NCBI RefSeq assembly: GCF_024519315.1
Contig: NZ_JANIIC010000063.1
Span: 1 to 63,654 of the forward strand
Length of the DNA: 63,654 nt
Source of the DNA: Streptomyces malaysiensis subsp. samsunensis
Lineage (GTDB): Bacteria; Actinomycetota; Actinomycetes; Streptomycetales; Streptomycetaceae
Direction of reading: 5' to 3'
The position numbers and the translations under genes are program-made. The notes under the pieces were generated by a model that did not search any database, had not been told where the DNA came from, and saw only the letters and a list, made by a program, of their open reading frames with translations. Shown here one piece after another: positions 1 to 7,992 of this stretch. Within the stretch, counting starts at the first letter, position 1. The number at the start of each line of letters is the position of its first letter.

Positions 1-205
1 ACCCCGATCGGGAGTGCCTGTGAGCCCTGGCGGGGTGGTTCAGGGCTCCGGCCCGGGGCGAAGACACCGTCGGCTACCGCGATCCCTCGGCTGATGACAC
101 ACGGACCCGACAGCCGAGCCTTCGGCGCTGTGAACGGCTTGTCTTACCGAGTCTCACCTGGCGGCGGGAGTCCCGCCATGCCTGGCTGGCGACGACGGGC
201 GGGAC

Positions 206-322
206 GTGGATGTCCCGTCCTCCGACTGGATCGAGACCACCGTGGACATCTACGGTCACCTTGTCCCCGAGGCGTGGGATAGGAGTCTGTCTCCGTGGCT
301 TGACGTGCTGGATGTGCTGGAT
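206..322 (+). pseudogene. Tyrosine recombinase (phage integrase) C-terminal remnant
   Basis: About 38 codons read ETTVDIYGHLVPEAWD, which resembles the end of actinophage and plasmid tyrosine integrases, where the Tyr of the DIYGHL stretch is the DNA-cleaving nucleophile. The upstream catalytic box (R...HxxR) is absent: the frame opens only at 206 and the preceding bases do not continue the family in any frame. After about 322 the frame runs on without recognisable similarity. I take it as the tail of a decayed integrase, which suggests that an integrative element once ended near here. The motif is short, so the family call is moderate. Confidence 0.55.
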
Positions 323-640
323 CAATCCCGACGGTGCTGGACGGGTGCTGGATACGATCACTCGAAGGGACGTTTTCACAAGTGGGAGCGCTGCCTTCAA
401 CGTTCCGCTTCAAGGTGTAGCGGCCGCCGTAGCGTCGGTGTGACGATCTGCCAAATGCTCAGGTCAAGCGGGGTCGGCCCCCAGCGGAGCCGACCCCGCC
501 GCCGTACCCATTGCCGGATCCGCGCTGGATGGGCTGAGGAACCGTCAGCGGGGTGTGGCGGTGTTCCCGGCGCGGGTTACTCCGCGCTCTTCGCCTGACC
601 ACCGCTGACCGCTGACGGGCGTAGGGCTGTCCGTGTGTGT
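323..640. other. Non-coding stretch after the integrase remnant
   Basis: I see no convincing gene, repeat or RNA here. Open frames exist on both strands but have no domain-like composition. Confidence 0.4.
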
Positions 641-682
641 GGCGCGGTGTGCGTCCAACCCCCCTGGGGCGCACACCGCGCC
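641..682 (-). terminator. Rho-independent-type hairpin
   Basis: Perfect 13-bp inverted repeat, GGCGCGGTGTGCG (641-653) and its complement (670-682), with a 16-nt loop. It lies about 40 bp beyond the stop of the minus-strand permease remnant and would terminate it. There is no T-run, which is usual for Streptomyces. Confidence 0.6.
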
Positions 683-722
683 GGTCTCACGCGGGTCTGC
701 GGGGTCCTGACTCCCCGCGGCC

Positions 723-1381
723 CTATGCCGCGTGCAGGGCCAGCGTCGGGGAGAGGCGGGCCGCGCGGACCGCTGGGTAGAGGCCGGCGAGCGTGCCGAT
801 GACCAGCGTGGCGCCGAAACCGCCCGCCACCGACCACAGGGGAACGACCCACGGCAGGCCGTCCAGGTGCGCGAACACCGCCGTGGCCGCCGCCCCCAGC
901 ACGACCCCGGCCGCGCCGCCGAGCCCCGACAGCAGCAGCGACTCCGTGACGAACTGGACGCGGATCTGGCCCCGTGCCGCGCCCAACGAGCGCCGCAGCC
1001 CGATCTCGTACCGTCTCTCCAGCACCGAGATGATCATGGTGTTGGCGACGCCGACGCCGCCCACCAGGAGCGCGATGCCGCCGAGCCCCAGCAGGAGGCT
1101 GTTGAACGCCCCCTCCGTCGCCGCCCGCGCCTTGAGCTTCGCGGACGGGTCGGTGACCTCGATGTCCTGCGGGTTCTCCGGGTCGATCGTGGCGGGCAGC
1201 AGGTCGCGTACGTCGCTCACCGTGTCGTTCGTGGAGCGCTCGTACACCGATGTCGGATGGCCGTCGAAGCCGAGCAGGTCCTCGGCGACGTCCCAGCCGA
1301 CGAGGGCGGACCGTTCGATCTCCGGGGCCAGGGGCAGCGGGTCGAGGATGCCGACGACCGTGAAGTACCGGTCGCCCAGCC
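723..1381 (-). pseudogene. MacB/FtsX-type ABC transporter permease, 3' fragment
   Basis: The frame encodes the C-terminal third of a MacB-like permease. Part of the extracytoplasmic MacB core precedes three transmembrane segments with FtsX-family signatures (GVGVANTM, ERRYEIGLRRSLGA). The coding sense continues upstream of the first Met (at 1247) to about 1381, where it stops abruptly against a piece of a different ABC gene on the other strand. The N-terminal transmembrane segment and most of the core domain are gone, so the gene is a 5'-truncated remnant. Such permeases normally pair with a small ATPase and export peptides, antibiotics or lipids. Confidence 0.75.
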
Positions 1382-1729
1382 GTCTCCTTCACCGCCCGCC
1401 CCGGGGAGCTGGTCCTGATCACCGGCCCCAGCGGCGCCGGCAAGTCCACCGTCGCCAAGCTCCTGCCGCGCTTCTACGATCCGGGCGCGGGCGACATCCG
1501 GCTCGACGGGATCCCGCTCGACGCCCTCCCGCTGGAGTTCTTGCGCGAGCGCGTCACCCTGCTCCCCCAGGAGATGCTCGTCCTGCACGGCACCATCCGC
1601 GAGAACATCGCGTGCGGACGGCCGGGCGCGACCGACGACGAGATCTTCCGTGCCGCCCGGGACGCCGCCGCGCACGACTTCGTCAACGCGCTCCTCGACG
1701 GTTACGACACCCATCTCGCCCCGGGGACC
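1382..1729 (+). pseudogene. ABC exporter nucleotide-binding domain, internal fragment
   Basis: In frame from 1382 the translation gives the start of an exporter-type ATPase domain: Walker A GPSGAGKST, a Q-loop in LLPQE, and the region that precedes the signature (TIRENIACG). The LSGGQ signature, Walker B and H-loop are missing, as are the transmembrane domain and any start codon. The fragment is cut at both ends: at about 1381 by the permease remnant and at about 1730 by the tail of the response-regulator gene. It cannot be functional. It resembles the ATPase half of MsbA/MdlB-like exporters. Confidence 0.75.
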
Positions 1730-2309
1730 GCTCCTCCGACGAGCGGGGGGCGGCCAAGGAACGGCCCTCCGACGAGCGGGCGGCCAACGAGCGGCCCTCC
1801 GCCGAACGGTCCGCGTGCCGCAGGCGGTACCCCCACCGCGGCACCGTCTCCACCACCGCCGGCCGCCCCAGCTTGGCCCGCAGCCTGCTGACCGCGATCC
1901 GTACGGCGTTGCTCCGGGCGCCCACCTCCCCGCCCCACACCCGCGCCAGCAGCTCCTCGCCGCTGACCACCGCCCCGTCGGCCCGCATCAGCACTTCGAG
2001 TACGTCGAACTCCCGGCCCGTCAACGCCACCGGCCATCCGTCGCGGCTGACCCGGCGGCCCGGCACGTCCAGCACGAGTCCGGCGCACTCCAGAACGGAC
2101 GGGCGCGGCGGGCCCGGTGCGGAGCCGTCGCCCCCGATGACCTCCACGGTGTGCCCGGCGCGCCGCAGTTCACCGGCCAGCCGCTCGGCCGCCGATTCCC
2201 CGCGCCGTACGACGCCGCCCACGGGATCGTCCGCGGGATCGCCCACGGGATCGCCCACGGGATCGTCCGCGCCGTCGTCCCTCATGTCGTCCACGATCAG
2301 TACACGCAT
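1683..2309 (-). pseudogene. OmpR/PhoB-type response regulator with collapsed receiver domain
   Basis: About 208 aa from ATG at 2309. It begins with a normal receiver strand (MRVLIVDD, acidic pair present) and ends with an intact winged-helix output domain (ALTGREFDVLEVL, WGGEVGARSNAVRIAVSRLR, TVPRWGYRL). Between them only about 65 residues remain. They include a run of DDPVGDP repeats (coded near 2216-2275) and a short helix (AERLAGELRRAGHTVEV); the phosphoryl-accepting Asp strand and the conserved Lys are absent. The C-terminus continues into tandem repeat and then antisense ABC sequence. The family is normally about 220-230 aa. It is probably an inactivated regulator, but a phosphorylation-independent DNA-binding protein is possible. 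Confidence 0.6.
1731..1815. repeat. About 30-bp tandem repeat, nearly three copies
   Basis: The motif CCTCCGACGAGCGGG plus GGCCAA(C/G)GAGCGG recurs with a period of about 30 bp. It sits at the junction between the ABC fragment and the response-regulator gene and encodes the repetitive tail (RSLAA/RSSE) of the latter. Confidence 0.6.
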
Positions 2310-2424
2310 GGTCGCCTGTGTACCGGCCGAGGGCATTTCGTCGCTGTTTCGCTCGCGTCCCGGCCGGACTGGACGCAATACCGGCCACTTCGGCCCGTTT
2401 GGTTCACGGTCTCCCGGCGCTCGC

Positions 2425-3768
2425 TCAGAACAGTGCCAGGCCCTCGCCGCTGGTGTCCGCGATGACCGGCCGGGACTGGGCGGGGAGTCCGTCCAAGCGG
2501 TCAGGACCAGCCGCGGCGGCCACGGCAGGGCTCGTCTCGGCCAGCCAGACACCAAACTGCTCGACGGCTTCGCGGTAGGGGACTCGCGCCAGCACACGGT
2601 GCTCGCCGGAGGGGCAGAAATCGACCGCGACAGTGAGCAGGCAGGAACGGGGCGCGTTCTGACTGCCCGTCCAGGACACGCGCAGGACACCGCAGGGCTT
2701 GCGCCCACGGGGGGCGGGATGGGTCGGGCGCAGCGATCGGCAGGCTATCTGGGCGGTCCATGCGGCGAGGTGCGGCAGGGGCAGGGTGGTGCGTGCGCGG
2801 CAGCCGGGGCAGCGGTGCCAGTGGCGAAGCCAGTCGTCGGTGTCGGTGTGGAAGAGGCGTGTGTAGCGGTTCGCCACGCGGATGTCGTTGCTGTACAGGT
2901 GGTCGGGGCGTTCCTGTGTGTTGCAGGACTGGCATACGGGGGCGCGGACGTAGCCGTGTTCATGGCAGTGGTCGAGGACGGCGGCGGGCGCGGTGCGGCA
3001 GACGGCGCACGCCCACCCGGCCACCCTGCTGGCGGAACCGGGCTTCCTGCTGAGCACCGAGTACAGCCGGCCTTCCAGCTCTCCGTTGTACGGGCGCGGT
3101 GGGGCGGTGGGGCCCTCGGGGCTCGTCGTCCGCCGACCGTCGGCGTCCCGGGCCTGCCGGGGGTGGGAGGGCGGCTCGGTGACGGCCGCGCTCGACCGGC
3201 GGGTCCGCGCGGCCTGCACCCACCGCGTTTCGGCGTGCTCGGCCGCGTCGAGCAGCCTGACCACGGCGCGCGGCAGCCACCACGTCCGCTGCGCCCCGTC
3301 GCGGGTCTGCGCCACGAGTAGCCGTCGCCAGTCGATCCCCGCCAGGTGGTACGGCGGGCCGACTTCACGCCGTGCCGCCCGCTCGGGGCCGCCCGGCTCC
3401 CGCAGTTCCCCCGTGATGCGCCGCCGCCAACGCAGGGGCGTGTCCTCGCTGTTCTCCTGCTCGGGCGCCGCACGAAACGGACCGATGCGGACCAGGTCCT
3501 GCCGATCCATCCGCACCGCGTTCAGTTCCACGGCCGCCCGGCGCACCTCGGCCTCCGGAACACGCCACTGACCGCTGCTGGCTCTCACCGTCGCCACCAC
3601 ATGGCCGCCGAGCAGGACGTACCCCACCCGGGGATGGGCAGGAGAGCGGGTGAATGCCCCAGAAGCCGTCGGCACAGCACTGTCGGCCGTCAAATCGACC
3701 CACAGAGCGTCCGCGGCACCCAGGGCGATCAGGCCGTCCGTGCGACCGGGCATGACACGCTCTGACAT
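2425..3768 (-). CDS. Endonuclease VII (recombination endonuclease) domain protein
   Basis: A 447-aa protein. Residues of about 255-310 carry the Cys/His core of the T4 endonuclease VII family: CAVC, then LDHCHEHGYVRAPVCQSCN, which supplies both the zinc-binding cysteines and the catalytic DHCH. A second CPGC pair follows. The N-terminal 200 residues, which include an R-rich linker and a region that may contact DNA, are not recognisable. In phage T4 this family resolves branched DNA; bacterial copies of this architecture are common in Streptomyces and of unknown role. The start at 3768 is supported by a -10 box ending 7 nt upstream, so the mRNA is probably leaderless. A stand-alone nuclease, possibly prophage- or defence-related, is the best reading. 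Confidence 0.75.
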   Translation of the reverse strand: MSERVMPGRTDGLIALGAADALWVDLTADSAVPTASGAFTRSPAHPRVGYVLLGGHVVATVRASSGQWRVPEAEVRRAAVELNAVRMDRQDLVRIGPFRAAPEQENSEDTPLRWRRRITGELREPGGPERAARREVGPPYHLAGIDWRRLLVAQTRDGAQRTWWLPRAVVRLLDAAEHAETRWVQAARTRRSSAAVTEPPSHPRQARDADGRRTTSPEGPTAPPRPYNGELEGRLYSVLSRKPGSASRVAGWACAVCRTAPAAVLDHCHEHGYVRAPVCQSCNTQERPDHLYSNDIRVANRYTRLFHTDTDDWLRHWHRCPGCRARTTLPLPHLAAWTAQIACRSLRPTHPAPRGRKPCGVLRVSWTGSQNAPRSCLLTVAVDFCPSGEHRVLARVPYREAVEQFGVWLAETSPAVAAAAGPDRLDGLPAQSRPVIADTSGEGLALF

Positions 3769-3774
3769 ACCGAC

Positions 3775-3780
3775 AGGCTA
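3775..3780 (-). promoter_or_regulatory. -10 box TAGCCT of a probable leaderless promoter
   Basis: TAGCCT on the minus strand is followed by six bases and then the ATG at 3768. That spacing puts the transcription start on the ATG itself. There is no Shine-Dalgarno sequence. Confidence 0.5.
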
Positions 3781-3909
3781 ACGGCAGCGTCGGACGGAAG
3801 CGGTCTCCGCGGCCGGCGGCCGGAACCGCCGTCGCCGCCCGTCGATCCGGCTTCTCCGTTACAGGGAACCGCGGGAACCGCACAGGCCCGTTCCCCGTGG
3901 TTGTGAGTA

Positions 3910-4902
3910 GTGGCAGCTCCGCGGGGTGGCGCGCAGAACCCCAGCGGGGGTGACCAGAACGGGAGGTGTGGAGAGGTGTACCCACGGAACTGGCGGAACG
4001 CGCCGCGGCCACCGCACCCACCGAATGGGCCGCCCCCACCGGCCCCACCCAACTGGCCTGCGGGAGTCCGGGAGTGGCCTACGTTGTGGAGGTTGTGCCA
4101 GAGGCTGTTCCGCCGCATGTCGCCGGACAGCCCGCTGTTGCTGCTGACCCCGCTGCTGGTGATCTTCTCCCCGCTGCTGGTGCTGTACACCCTTCTCCGC
4201 ACCGCCCGCCTCGTCGCCGTGCGCATCTTCCATGACGACCCCATCGCTCCCGTCCCCGTGCGCGATGGGACTTTGGACCGCGTGAAGCTGTTCCGGATGT
4301 GGGTGGCGATCGGGGTGTCGGTCGCGGTTGCCGCGGTTTTCGGCACTGCGTGGGACGCGGCCGAGTTGGTGTCGGACGGCTGGACCACACTTCTCGTCAC
4401 GCCCTGGCTGCTCATCGCCACCGCACCGGTCGTGATCACGCTCCTCATCCTGTGCGCGCCGCGGCACAGACGCCGTGCGATGCGGACCGCCCTGCGCGTT
4501 CCGCTGCGCAAGCTCGCTTGTTTCATCGGCACGCTGGTCTTCGCGCCCGCCCTCATCACCGTCATGGTCCTGACGAACCCGTCCCGAGTGGGCGGCTCCC
4601 TCGGTACGTGGCTGGGCCTCGCTTGCGTGGCGGCAGGTGCCTGGTCGGTGTTCCTGTTCCTGTTCTCGTCGGCCGCGGTCGCACGGACGGGCTTCGGCGT
4701 GGCCGCGGTCCACCCGGCGCTCCCTGCCCTGCTGACCAGCGTCCTGGTCTGGGAGCTCGCGGCCATCGGCGGACTGCCCGCCGGGCCGCCGCCGATCGCG
4801 TACACGATGCTCATCGGCGGCCCGGCCGTGGTGTCGGCCATCGCGTGGTGGGAGATCCATCGGCTTCGGACCCGGTACGGGGTGCTGCTGCGGTGCGGCT
4901 GA
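3910..4902 (+). CDS. Hypothetical multi-pass membrane protein
   Basis: About 330 aa from GTG 3910. The first 65 residues are Pro/Asn-rich and soluble; the rest has roughly six hydrophobic segments (for example LLLLTPLLVIFSPLLVLY, WVAIGVSVAVAAVF, WLLIATAPVVITLLIL), with basic loops between them. I recognise no catalytic motif or family. An alternative GTG at 3976 has a better ribosome-binding site (GAGGTG 8 bp upstream) and would remove 22 residues. It stands alone between the endonuclease gene (divergent) and the toxin-antitoxin operon. Confidence 0.65.
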   Translation: MAAPRGGAQNPSGGDQNGRCGEVYPRNWRNAPRPPHPPNGPPPPAPPNWPAGVREWPTLWRLCQRLFRRMSPDSPLLLLTPLLVIFSPLLVLYTLLRTARLVAVRIFHDDPIAPVPVRDGTLDRVKLFRMWVAIGVSVAVAAVFGTAWDAAELVSDGWTTLLVTPWLLIATAPVVITLLILCAPRHRRRAMRTALRVPLRKLACFIGTLVFAPALITVMVLTNPSRVGGSLGTWLGLACVAAGAWSVFLFLFSSAAVARTGFGVAAVHPALPALLTSVLVWELAAIGGLPAGPPPIAYTMLIGGPAVVSAIAWWEIHRLRTRYGVLLRCG

Positions 4903-5093
4903 ACAGGAGTCCGGCACCCCGTGTTCCGCTTCAACGTCTGGCCGGATGAAGTCACACCGCGGTGGTGTCCTGGCGGAGACGCAGACCAGTGGCCCGGCTC
5001 TTCGGAGTCGTGCCACTGGTCTTTGCCCGTGCGGGGACGGCGCTGGGATCATTGATCCTTCGTCGGGCATCTGCTCTGCCCGTGAGTCACAAA

Positions 5094-5117
5094 AGTGGTA
5101 CGTTATGTCGTACCACT
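5094..5117. promoter_or_regulatory. YefM operator: perfect 9-bp inverted repeat
   Basis: AGTGGTACG (5094-5102), six bases, then CGTACCACT (5109-5117). The palindrome lies 19 bp before the antitoxin ATG and overlaps a plausible -10 (TACGTT). Known YefM/YoeB operators are palindromes with GTAC-type cores just upstream of yefM, bound by the antitoxin and the complex for autorepression. Confidence 0.75.
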
Positions 5118-5135
5118 GCTGGAAAGGGTGAGACC

Positions 5136-5420
5136 ATGTCCATAACTGCGAGCGAAGCCCGCAAGGCTCTCTTTCCGCTGATCAAGAAGGTCAACGACGA
5201 TCACGAGGCCATCGAGATCGTCTCGAAGCATGGCAATGCCGTGCTCGTCTCGGCCGAGGACTATGCGGCATTGCGCGAAGGCTCGTACCTGCTGCGCTCT
5301 CCGGCGAACGCTCGCCGACTGCTCAAGGCGTACGAGAACGCCCTGGCCAACATCGACGTGTCAGAGCGAGAGCTGATCGACCCCGACTCGCCGGATGCGG
5401 CCGGTGAGGGTGCTGCGTGA
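5136..5420 (+). CDS. yefM: YefM-family antitoxin (Phd/YefM)
   Basis: The 94-aa protein begins MSITASEARKALFPLIKKVN, the typical Phd/YefM N-terminal DNA-binding fold, followed by VSKHGNAVLVSAEDYAAL, the family signature. The C-terminal half (ALANIDVSERELID) is the acidic segment that wraps the toxin. The ATG at 5136 has a GGAAAGGG ribosome-binding site 8 bp upstream; longer frames that start earlier would run through the operator. The stop overlaps the toxin GTG by 4 nt (GTGA), so translation is coupled. It neutralises YoeB and, by family knowledge, represses its own promoter, with tighter repression when YoeB is bound. Confidence 0.93.
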   Translation: MSITASEARKALFPLIKKVNDDHEAIEIVSKHGNAVLVSAEDYAALREGSYLLRSPANARRLLKAYENALANIDVSERELIDPDSPDAAGEGAA

Positions 5421-5671
5421 GGCTCCTCTTCGAGGATCAGGGCTGGGAGGACTACACGTCCTGGCTCAAGAACGATCGCAAGATGCTGGCCCGGATCAAT
5501 AAGCTCATCGAGGATCTCAAGCGCGACCCTTTCACGGGGATCGGCAAGCCTGAGCCGCTGAAGTACCACTTGCCCGGAGCGTGGTCGAGGCGGATCGATG
5601 ACGAGCACCGCCTTGTCTACTTGGTCACGGACAAGGAGATAGTGATCCTCGCGGCTCGCTATCACTACTGA
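5417..5671 (+). CDS. yoeB: YoeB/Txe-family mRNA interferase toxin
   Basis: 84 aa, the same length as E. coli YoeB. The RelE-fold core is complete: WEDYTSWLKNDRKMLARINKLIEDLKRDPF, then the catalytic section with Glu (GKPEPLKY), Arg (SRRIDDEHRLVY) and the C-terminal AARYHY, which carries the His/Tyr pair that YoeB uses. YoeB binds the ribosome and cleaves mRNA in the A site. The start is GTG 5417, inside the antitoxin stop. A hairpin terminator follows 54 bp after the stop, so the operon is bicistronic and compact. All expected catalytic residues are visible and the toxin is probably active. Confidence 0.93.
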   Translation: MRLLFEDQGWEDYTSWLKNDRKMLARINKLIEDLKRDPFTGIGKPEPLKYHLPGAWSRRIDDEHRLVYLVTDKEIVILAARYHY

Positions 5672-5724
5672 CCTCCAGCCTTCCTCCTGCCGTGCTGTCG
5701 GCAGGTGCGGAGCGAAAACCGACG

Positions 5725-5751
5725 GGCTCGCCTGTGGAGGTGAGCCTTTTT
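5725..5751 (+). terminator. Hairpin with T-run after yefM-yoeB
   Basis: GGCTCGCC (5725-5732) pairs with GGTGAGCC (5739-5746; one G:T) around a 6-nt loop and is followed by five Ts. It is a classical intrinsic terminator, unusual for this genome because it has a T-run. Confidence 0.8.
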
Positions 5752-5803
5752 GTGTGGGTGCTGGGGTCGGCTGAAGTGTCGAGGCTCGTGAAGTACGACT
5801 CAA

Positions 5804-5826
5804 TCTACGTAAGAACCTATCTACGT
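5804..5826. repeat. Short AT-rich direct repeat TCTACGT
   Basis: TCTACGT occurs at 5804-5810 and again at 5820-5826, a 16-bp period, inside a patch of low GC. It could be an operator or a recombination scar; nothing else identifies it. Confidence 0.3.
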
Positions 5827-5879
5827 TAGTTTCCTCTGAAGTGTGTCGTGGAGTTCCAAGGTCGGGCCGAAGATCTTGA

Positions 5880-6059
5880 GCTGCCCAGCCCTTCGGCCGT
5901 CATGACTACGACGCCCTGGTACGCGACATGCTCGCCGTTCCCGGTACCGCCCCGGACACCCCGCTGGTCGCGGTCTCCCGCTGCGGGGTGGCCGACGATC
6001 TGCCGCTGACCGCGCACTGGGGTCCGGAGGACCTCGTACGGGCGTGGCGGCCCCGCTAG
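5880..6059 (+). pseudogene. 3' fragment of an unrecognised gene
   Basis: An open frame ends at TAG 6057-6059 and has normal codon use and protein-like content (HDYDALVRDMLAV, VAVSRCGVADDLPL, WGPEDLVRAW). It begins right after a stop at 5877-5879, with no start codon or ribosome-binding site, so only the last 60 or so residues of a gene seem to remain. I do not recognise the family. Confidence 0.45.
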
Positions 6060-6126
6060 CCGCGGGGCCCGAGGGCACGGCCGGAATCCGGCGTACGGGC
6101 CCGAAGCGGACGGCGAGTCGGGCCCT

Positions 6127-6789
6127 TCAAGGCCCGGCCCGCCGTCCCGCCGTCAGGCCCCGTGCCGTGAGGTGGGCGCGGCCCGTGGTGGTGTCGGTCC
6201 AGTGTTCGGTCTGGAGGCCGGCGAGGCGGGCGCTGTCCACGTTGTCCTGGCGGTCGTCCAGGAAGAGGCAGTCCCCGGGTTTGGCGTCCAGCCGCGTCGT
6301 CAGGATGTTCCAGATCTCCGGGTCCGGCTTGGCTATGCCGAGCTCGCCGGAGAAGAGCAGGTGGCGGAAGTGGGCGGCCCACGGCTGGGCGCGGAAGGCT
6401 TGGGCGTGGGAGCGGGGGGCGTTGGAGAGGAGGGCCAGGGGGACTCCGTGTGCGGCGAGGTCGGTGAGCAGGGCCACCGCGTCGGGGCGGGTGCGTGACC
6501 AGGCGGAGAGGTCGAGGGCGGTGAGGCGGGTGGCGAGGGGCTCGTCCACCCGTATGCCGAGTCGGTCGCCGACCGCCTGCCAGTAGATGAGGTCCGTGGC
6601 TCCCCGGTCGTAGGCGGATCGTTCGGCGGCCCATGCCTCGCAGAAGGTGGCCAGGGGTGCCCGTATCAGTTCGGCGAGGTCGGGGCGGACATCGTGGTGG
6701 AGGCTGAGGACCTCGCCGTAGTCGAACACCACCCATGGGTGTTCGGGCCGGGGCGCGTCCGTGGCGGCCGTGGCGGCGGGGGCGCTCAC
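6127..6789 (-). CDS. HAD-superfamily hydrolase (subfamily IA)
   Basis: A 220-aa protein with HAD motifs in order: motif I FDYGEVL (DxG variant near residue 23), motif II LLSN, motif III lysine in GIAKPDPEIW, and motif IV LFLDDRQDN. The cap helices lie between motifs I and II. The motif I form lacks the second Asp of DxDxT and instead resembles the FDxGxVL seen in YihX-like proteins. The ATG overlaps the stop of the dehydrogenase gene upstream by 4 nt (ATGA), so the two are translationally coupled. It probably dephosphorylates a sugar or polyol phosphate made or used by that dehydrogenase; the substrate is unknown. Confidence 0.85.
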   Translation of the reverse strand: MSAPAATAATDAPRPEHPWVVFDYGEVLSLHHDVRPDLAELIRAPLATFCEAWAAERSAYDRGATDLIYWQAVGDRLGIRVDEPLATRLTALDLSAWSRTRPDAVALLTDLAAHGVPLALLSNAPRSHAQAFRAQPWAAHFRHLLFSGELGIAKPDPEIWNILTTRLDAKPGDCLFLDDRQDNVDSARLAGLQTEHWTDTTTGRAHLTARGLTAGRRAGP

Positions 6790-7880
6790 CGGGCGGCCAG
6801 GTCGGGGTCGGAGACCAGCAGGACCTTCATCGCCGCGTACGCCGCGGGCGCGGTGGCGGGCTCCAGCGGGGCGGCGAGCGCGGCGAAGGCGTCCCGGTAG
6901 GCGGCGAGCGGGAAGGTGTGGGTGACGATCCGGTCGATGGGGAGGTCGGCCGCCAGGTCGAGGGCGGCCTCGAAGAGGCGGGGCGGATAGGGGCCCGCCC
7001 CGATGACGCGCACCCCGCGGGTGACGAGCGGGCGCAGCGGTACGGACGCGCGGGCGTGCTCGCGCTCTCCCATGACCACGACCGTGCCGCCGGACGCGAC
7101 GATCTCCAGCGCCTGCTCCAGCAGGACCCCCGTGGTGTCCACCACCACGTCAGGGCCGTGCGGCAGCACACCGGCGGGCAGCGCGAGGCCGGGGCCGTGG
7201 CCCGGACCGGGGCCGGAGCCGGGACCGGGGCCGCCGACCACCTCGACGCCGTCCGGGAGGATGTCGCGGGCCAGCGCGGCGCGGGTCGTGTCGCGCTCCA
7301 GCAGGACCGTACGGGCACCGCGGTGCGCGAAGACCAGGGCGCACAGGGTGCCGATCGGGCCGGCGCCGATCACCAGCACCCGGTCGTCGGGGCGCGGCGC
7401 CGCCGCCTCGACATTGGTGAGGACGCAGGCCAGGGGCTCCACGACGGCGGCCCGGCGGAAGCTCATGGAGTCGGGGAGCGGGAGGGCGAAGCCCTTGGGT
7501 ACGACGACCGCGCCGGCCATCGTGCCGTCCCGGTCCACCCCGATCTCCCGGCCGTCCTTGGCGGTGCAGTGGGCCGCCATCCCGCGCCGGCAGGGGCGGC
7601 ACCGGCCGCAGTGGTACGTGGGGTTGACCACGACACGGTCGCCCGGGCGCAGCCGGGTCACGGCGGATCCGACGGTCTCCACGACCCCCACCGCCTCGTG
7701 CCCGAGCACCACCCCCTCCAGAGCGGGGAACTCGCCGAGCACGATGCCGCGGTCGGTGCCGCAGATCCCGGTGGCGGCCACCCGTACGACGACGTCGTCC
7801 GGGTGGTGGGCGCGAGGCGCCGAACGGGTCCGCAGAACGGGCTTCCCGGACTCCAGGACCAGGGCCTGAATCTCCCTCAT
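6786..7880 (-). CDS. Zinc-dependent medium-chain alcohol/polyol dehydrogenase
   Basis: 364 aa. The catalytic zinc ligands are seen as GICGTD and GHEAVG, the structural zinc lobe as CGRCRPC plus a fourth Cys (AAHC), and the NAD-binding Rossmann turn as GAGPIGT. The family interconverts alcohols or sugar alcohols and ketones (sorbitol/threonine dehydrogenase-like). A Gly/Pro-rich repeat (GPGPGSGPGPGHGPG, about residue 222) interrupts a surface loop after the Rossmann core and looks like a recent local expansion. AGGAGT 9-10 bp before the ATG supports the start. It is the first gene of a two-gene operon with the HAD phosphatase, divergent from the disrupted reductase. Confidence 0.88.
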   Translation of the reverse strand: MREIQALVLESGKPVLRTRSAPRAHHPDDVVVRVAATGICGTDRGIVLGEFPALEGVVLGHEAVGVVETVGSAVTRLRPGDRVVVNPTYHCGRCRPCRRGMAAHCTAKDGREIGVDRDGTMAGAVVVPKGFALPLPDSMSFRRAAVVEPLACVLTNVEAAAPRPDDRVLVIGAGPIGTLCALVFAHRGARTVLLERDTTRAALARDILPDGVEVVGGPGPGSGPGPGHGPGLALPAGVLPHGPDVVVDTTGVLLEQALEIVASGGTVVVMGEREHARASVPLRPLVTRGVRVIGAGPYPPRLFEAALDLAADLPIDRIVTHTFPLAAYRDAFAALAAPLEPATAPAAYAAMKVLLVSDPDLAAR

Positions 7881-7992
7881 CGGCGGGATGACTCCTATCG
7901 GTTCGGCTGTCGGTTGGGTGTCCTTCCCGGACCGCCTAGGGTGTCCCGACCGAGCCGCCCCGGCGGGCGGCCGCGATCGCGGGAGAGGACGA

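Noticed and set aside
793..3321. 842-codon plus-strand frame
   Set aside because: It crosses three unrelated gene remnants and is antisense to two of them; only the short ATPase part at 1382-1729 is real homology.
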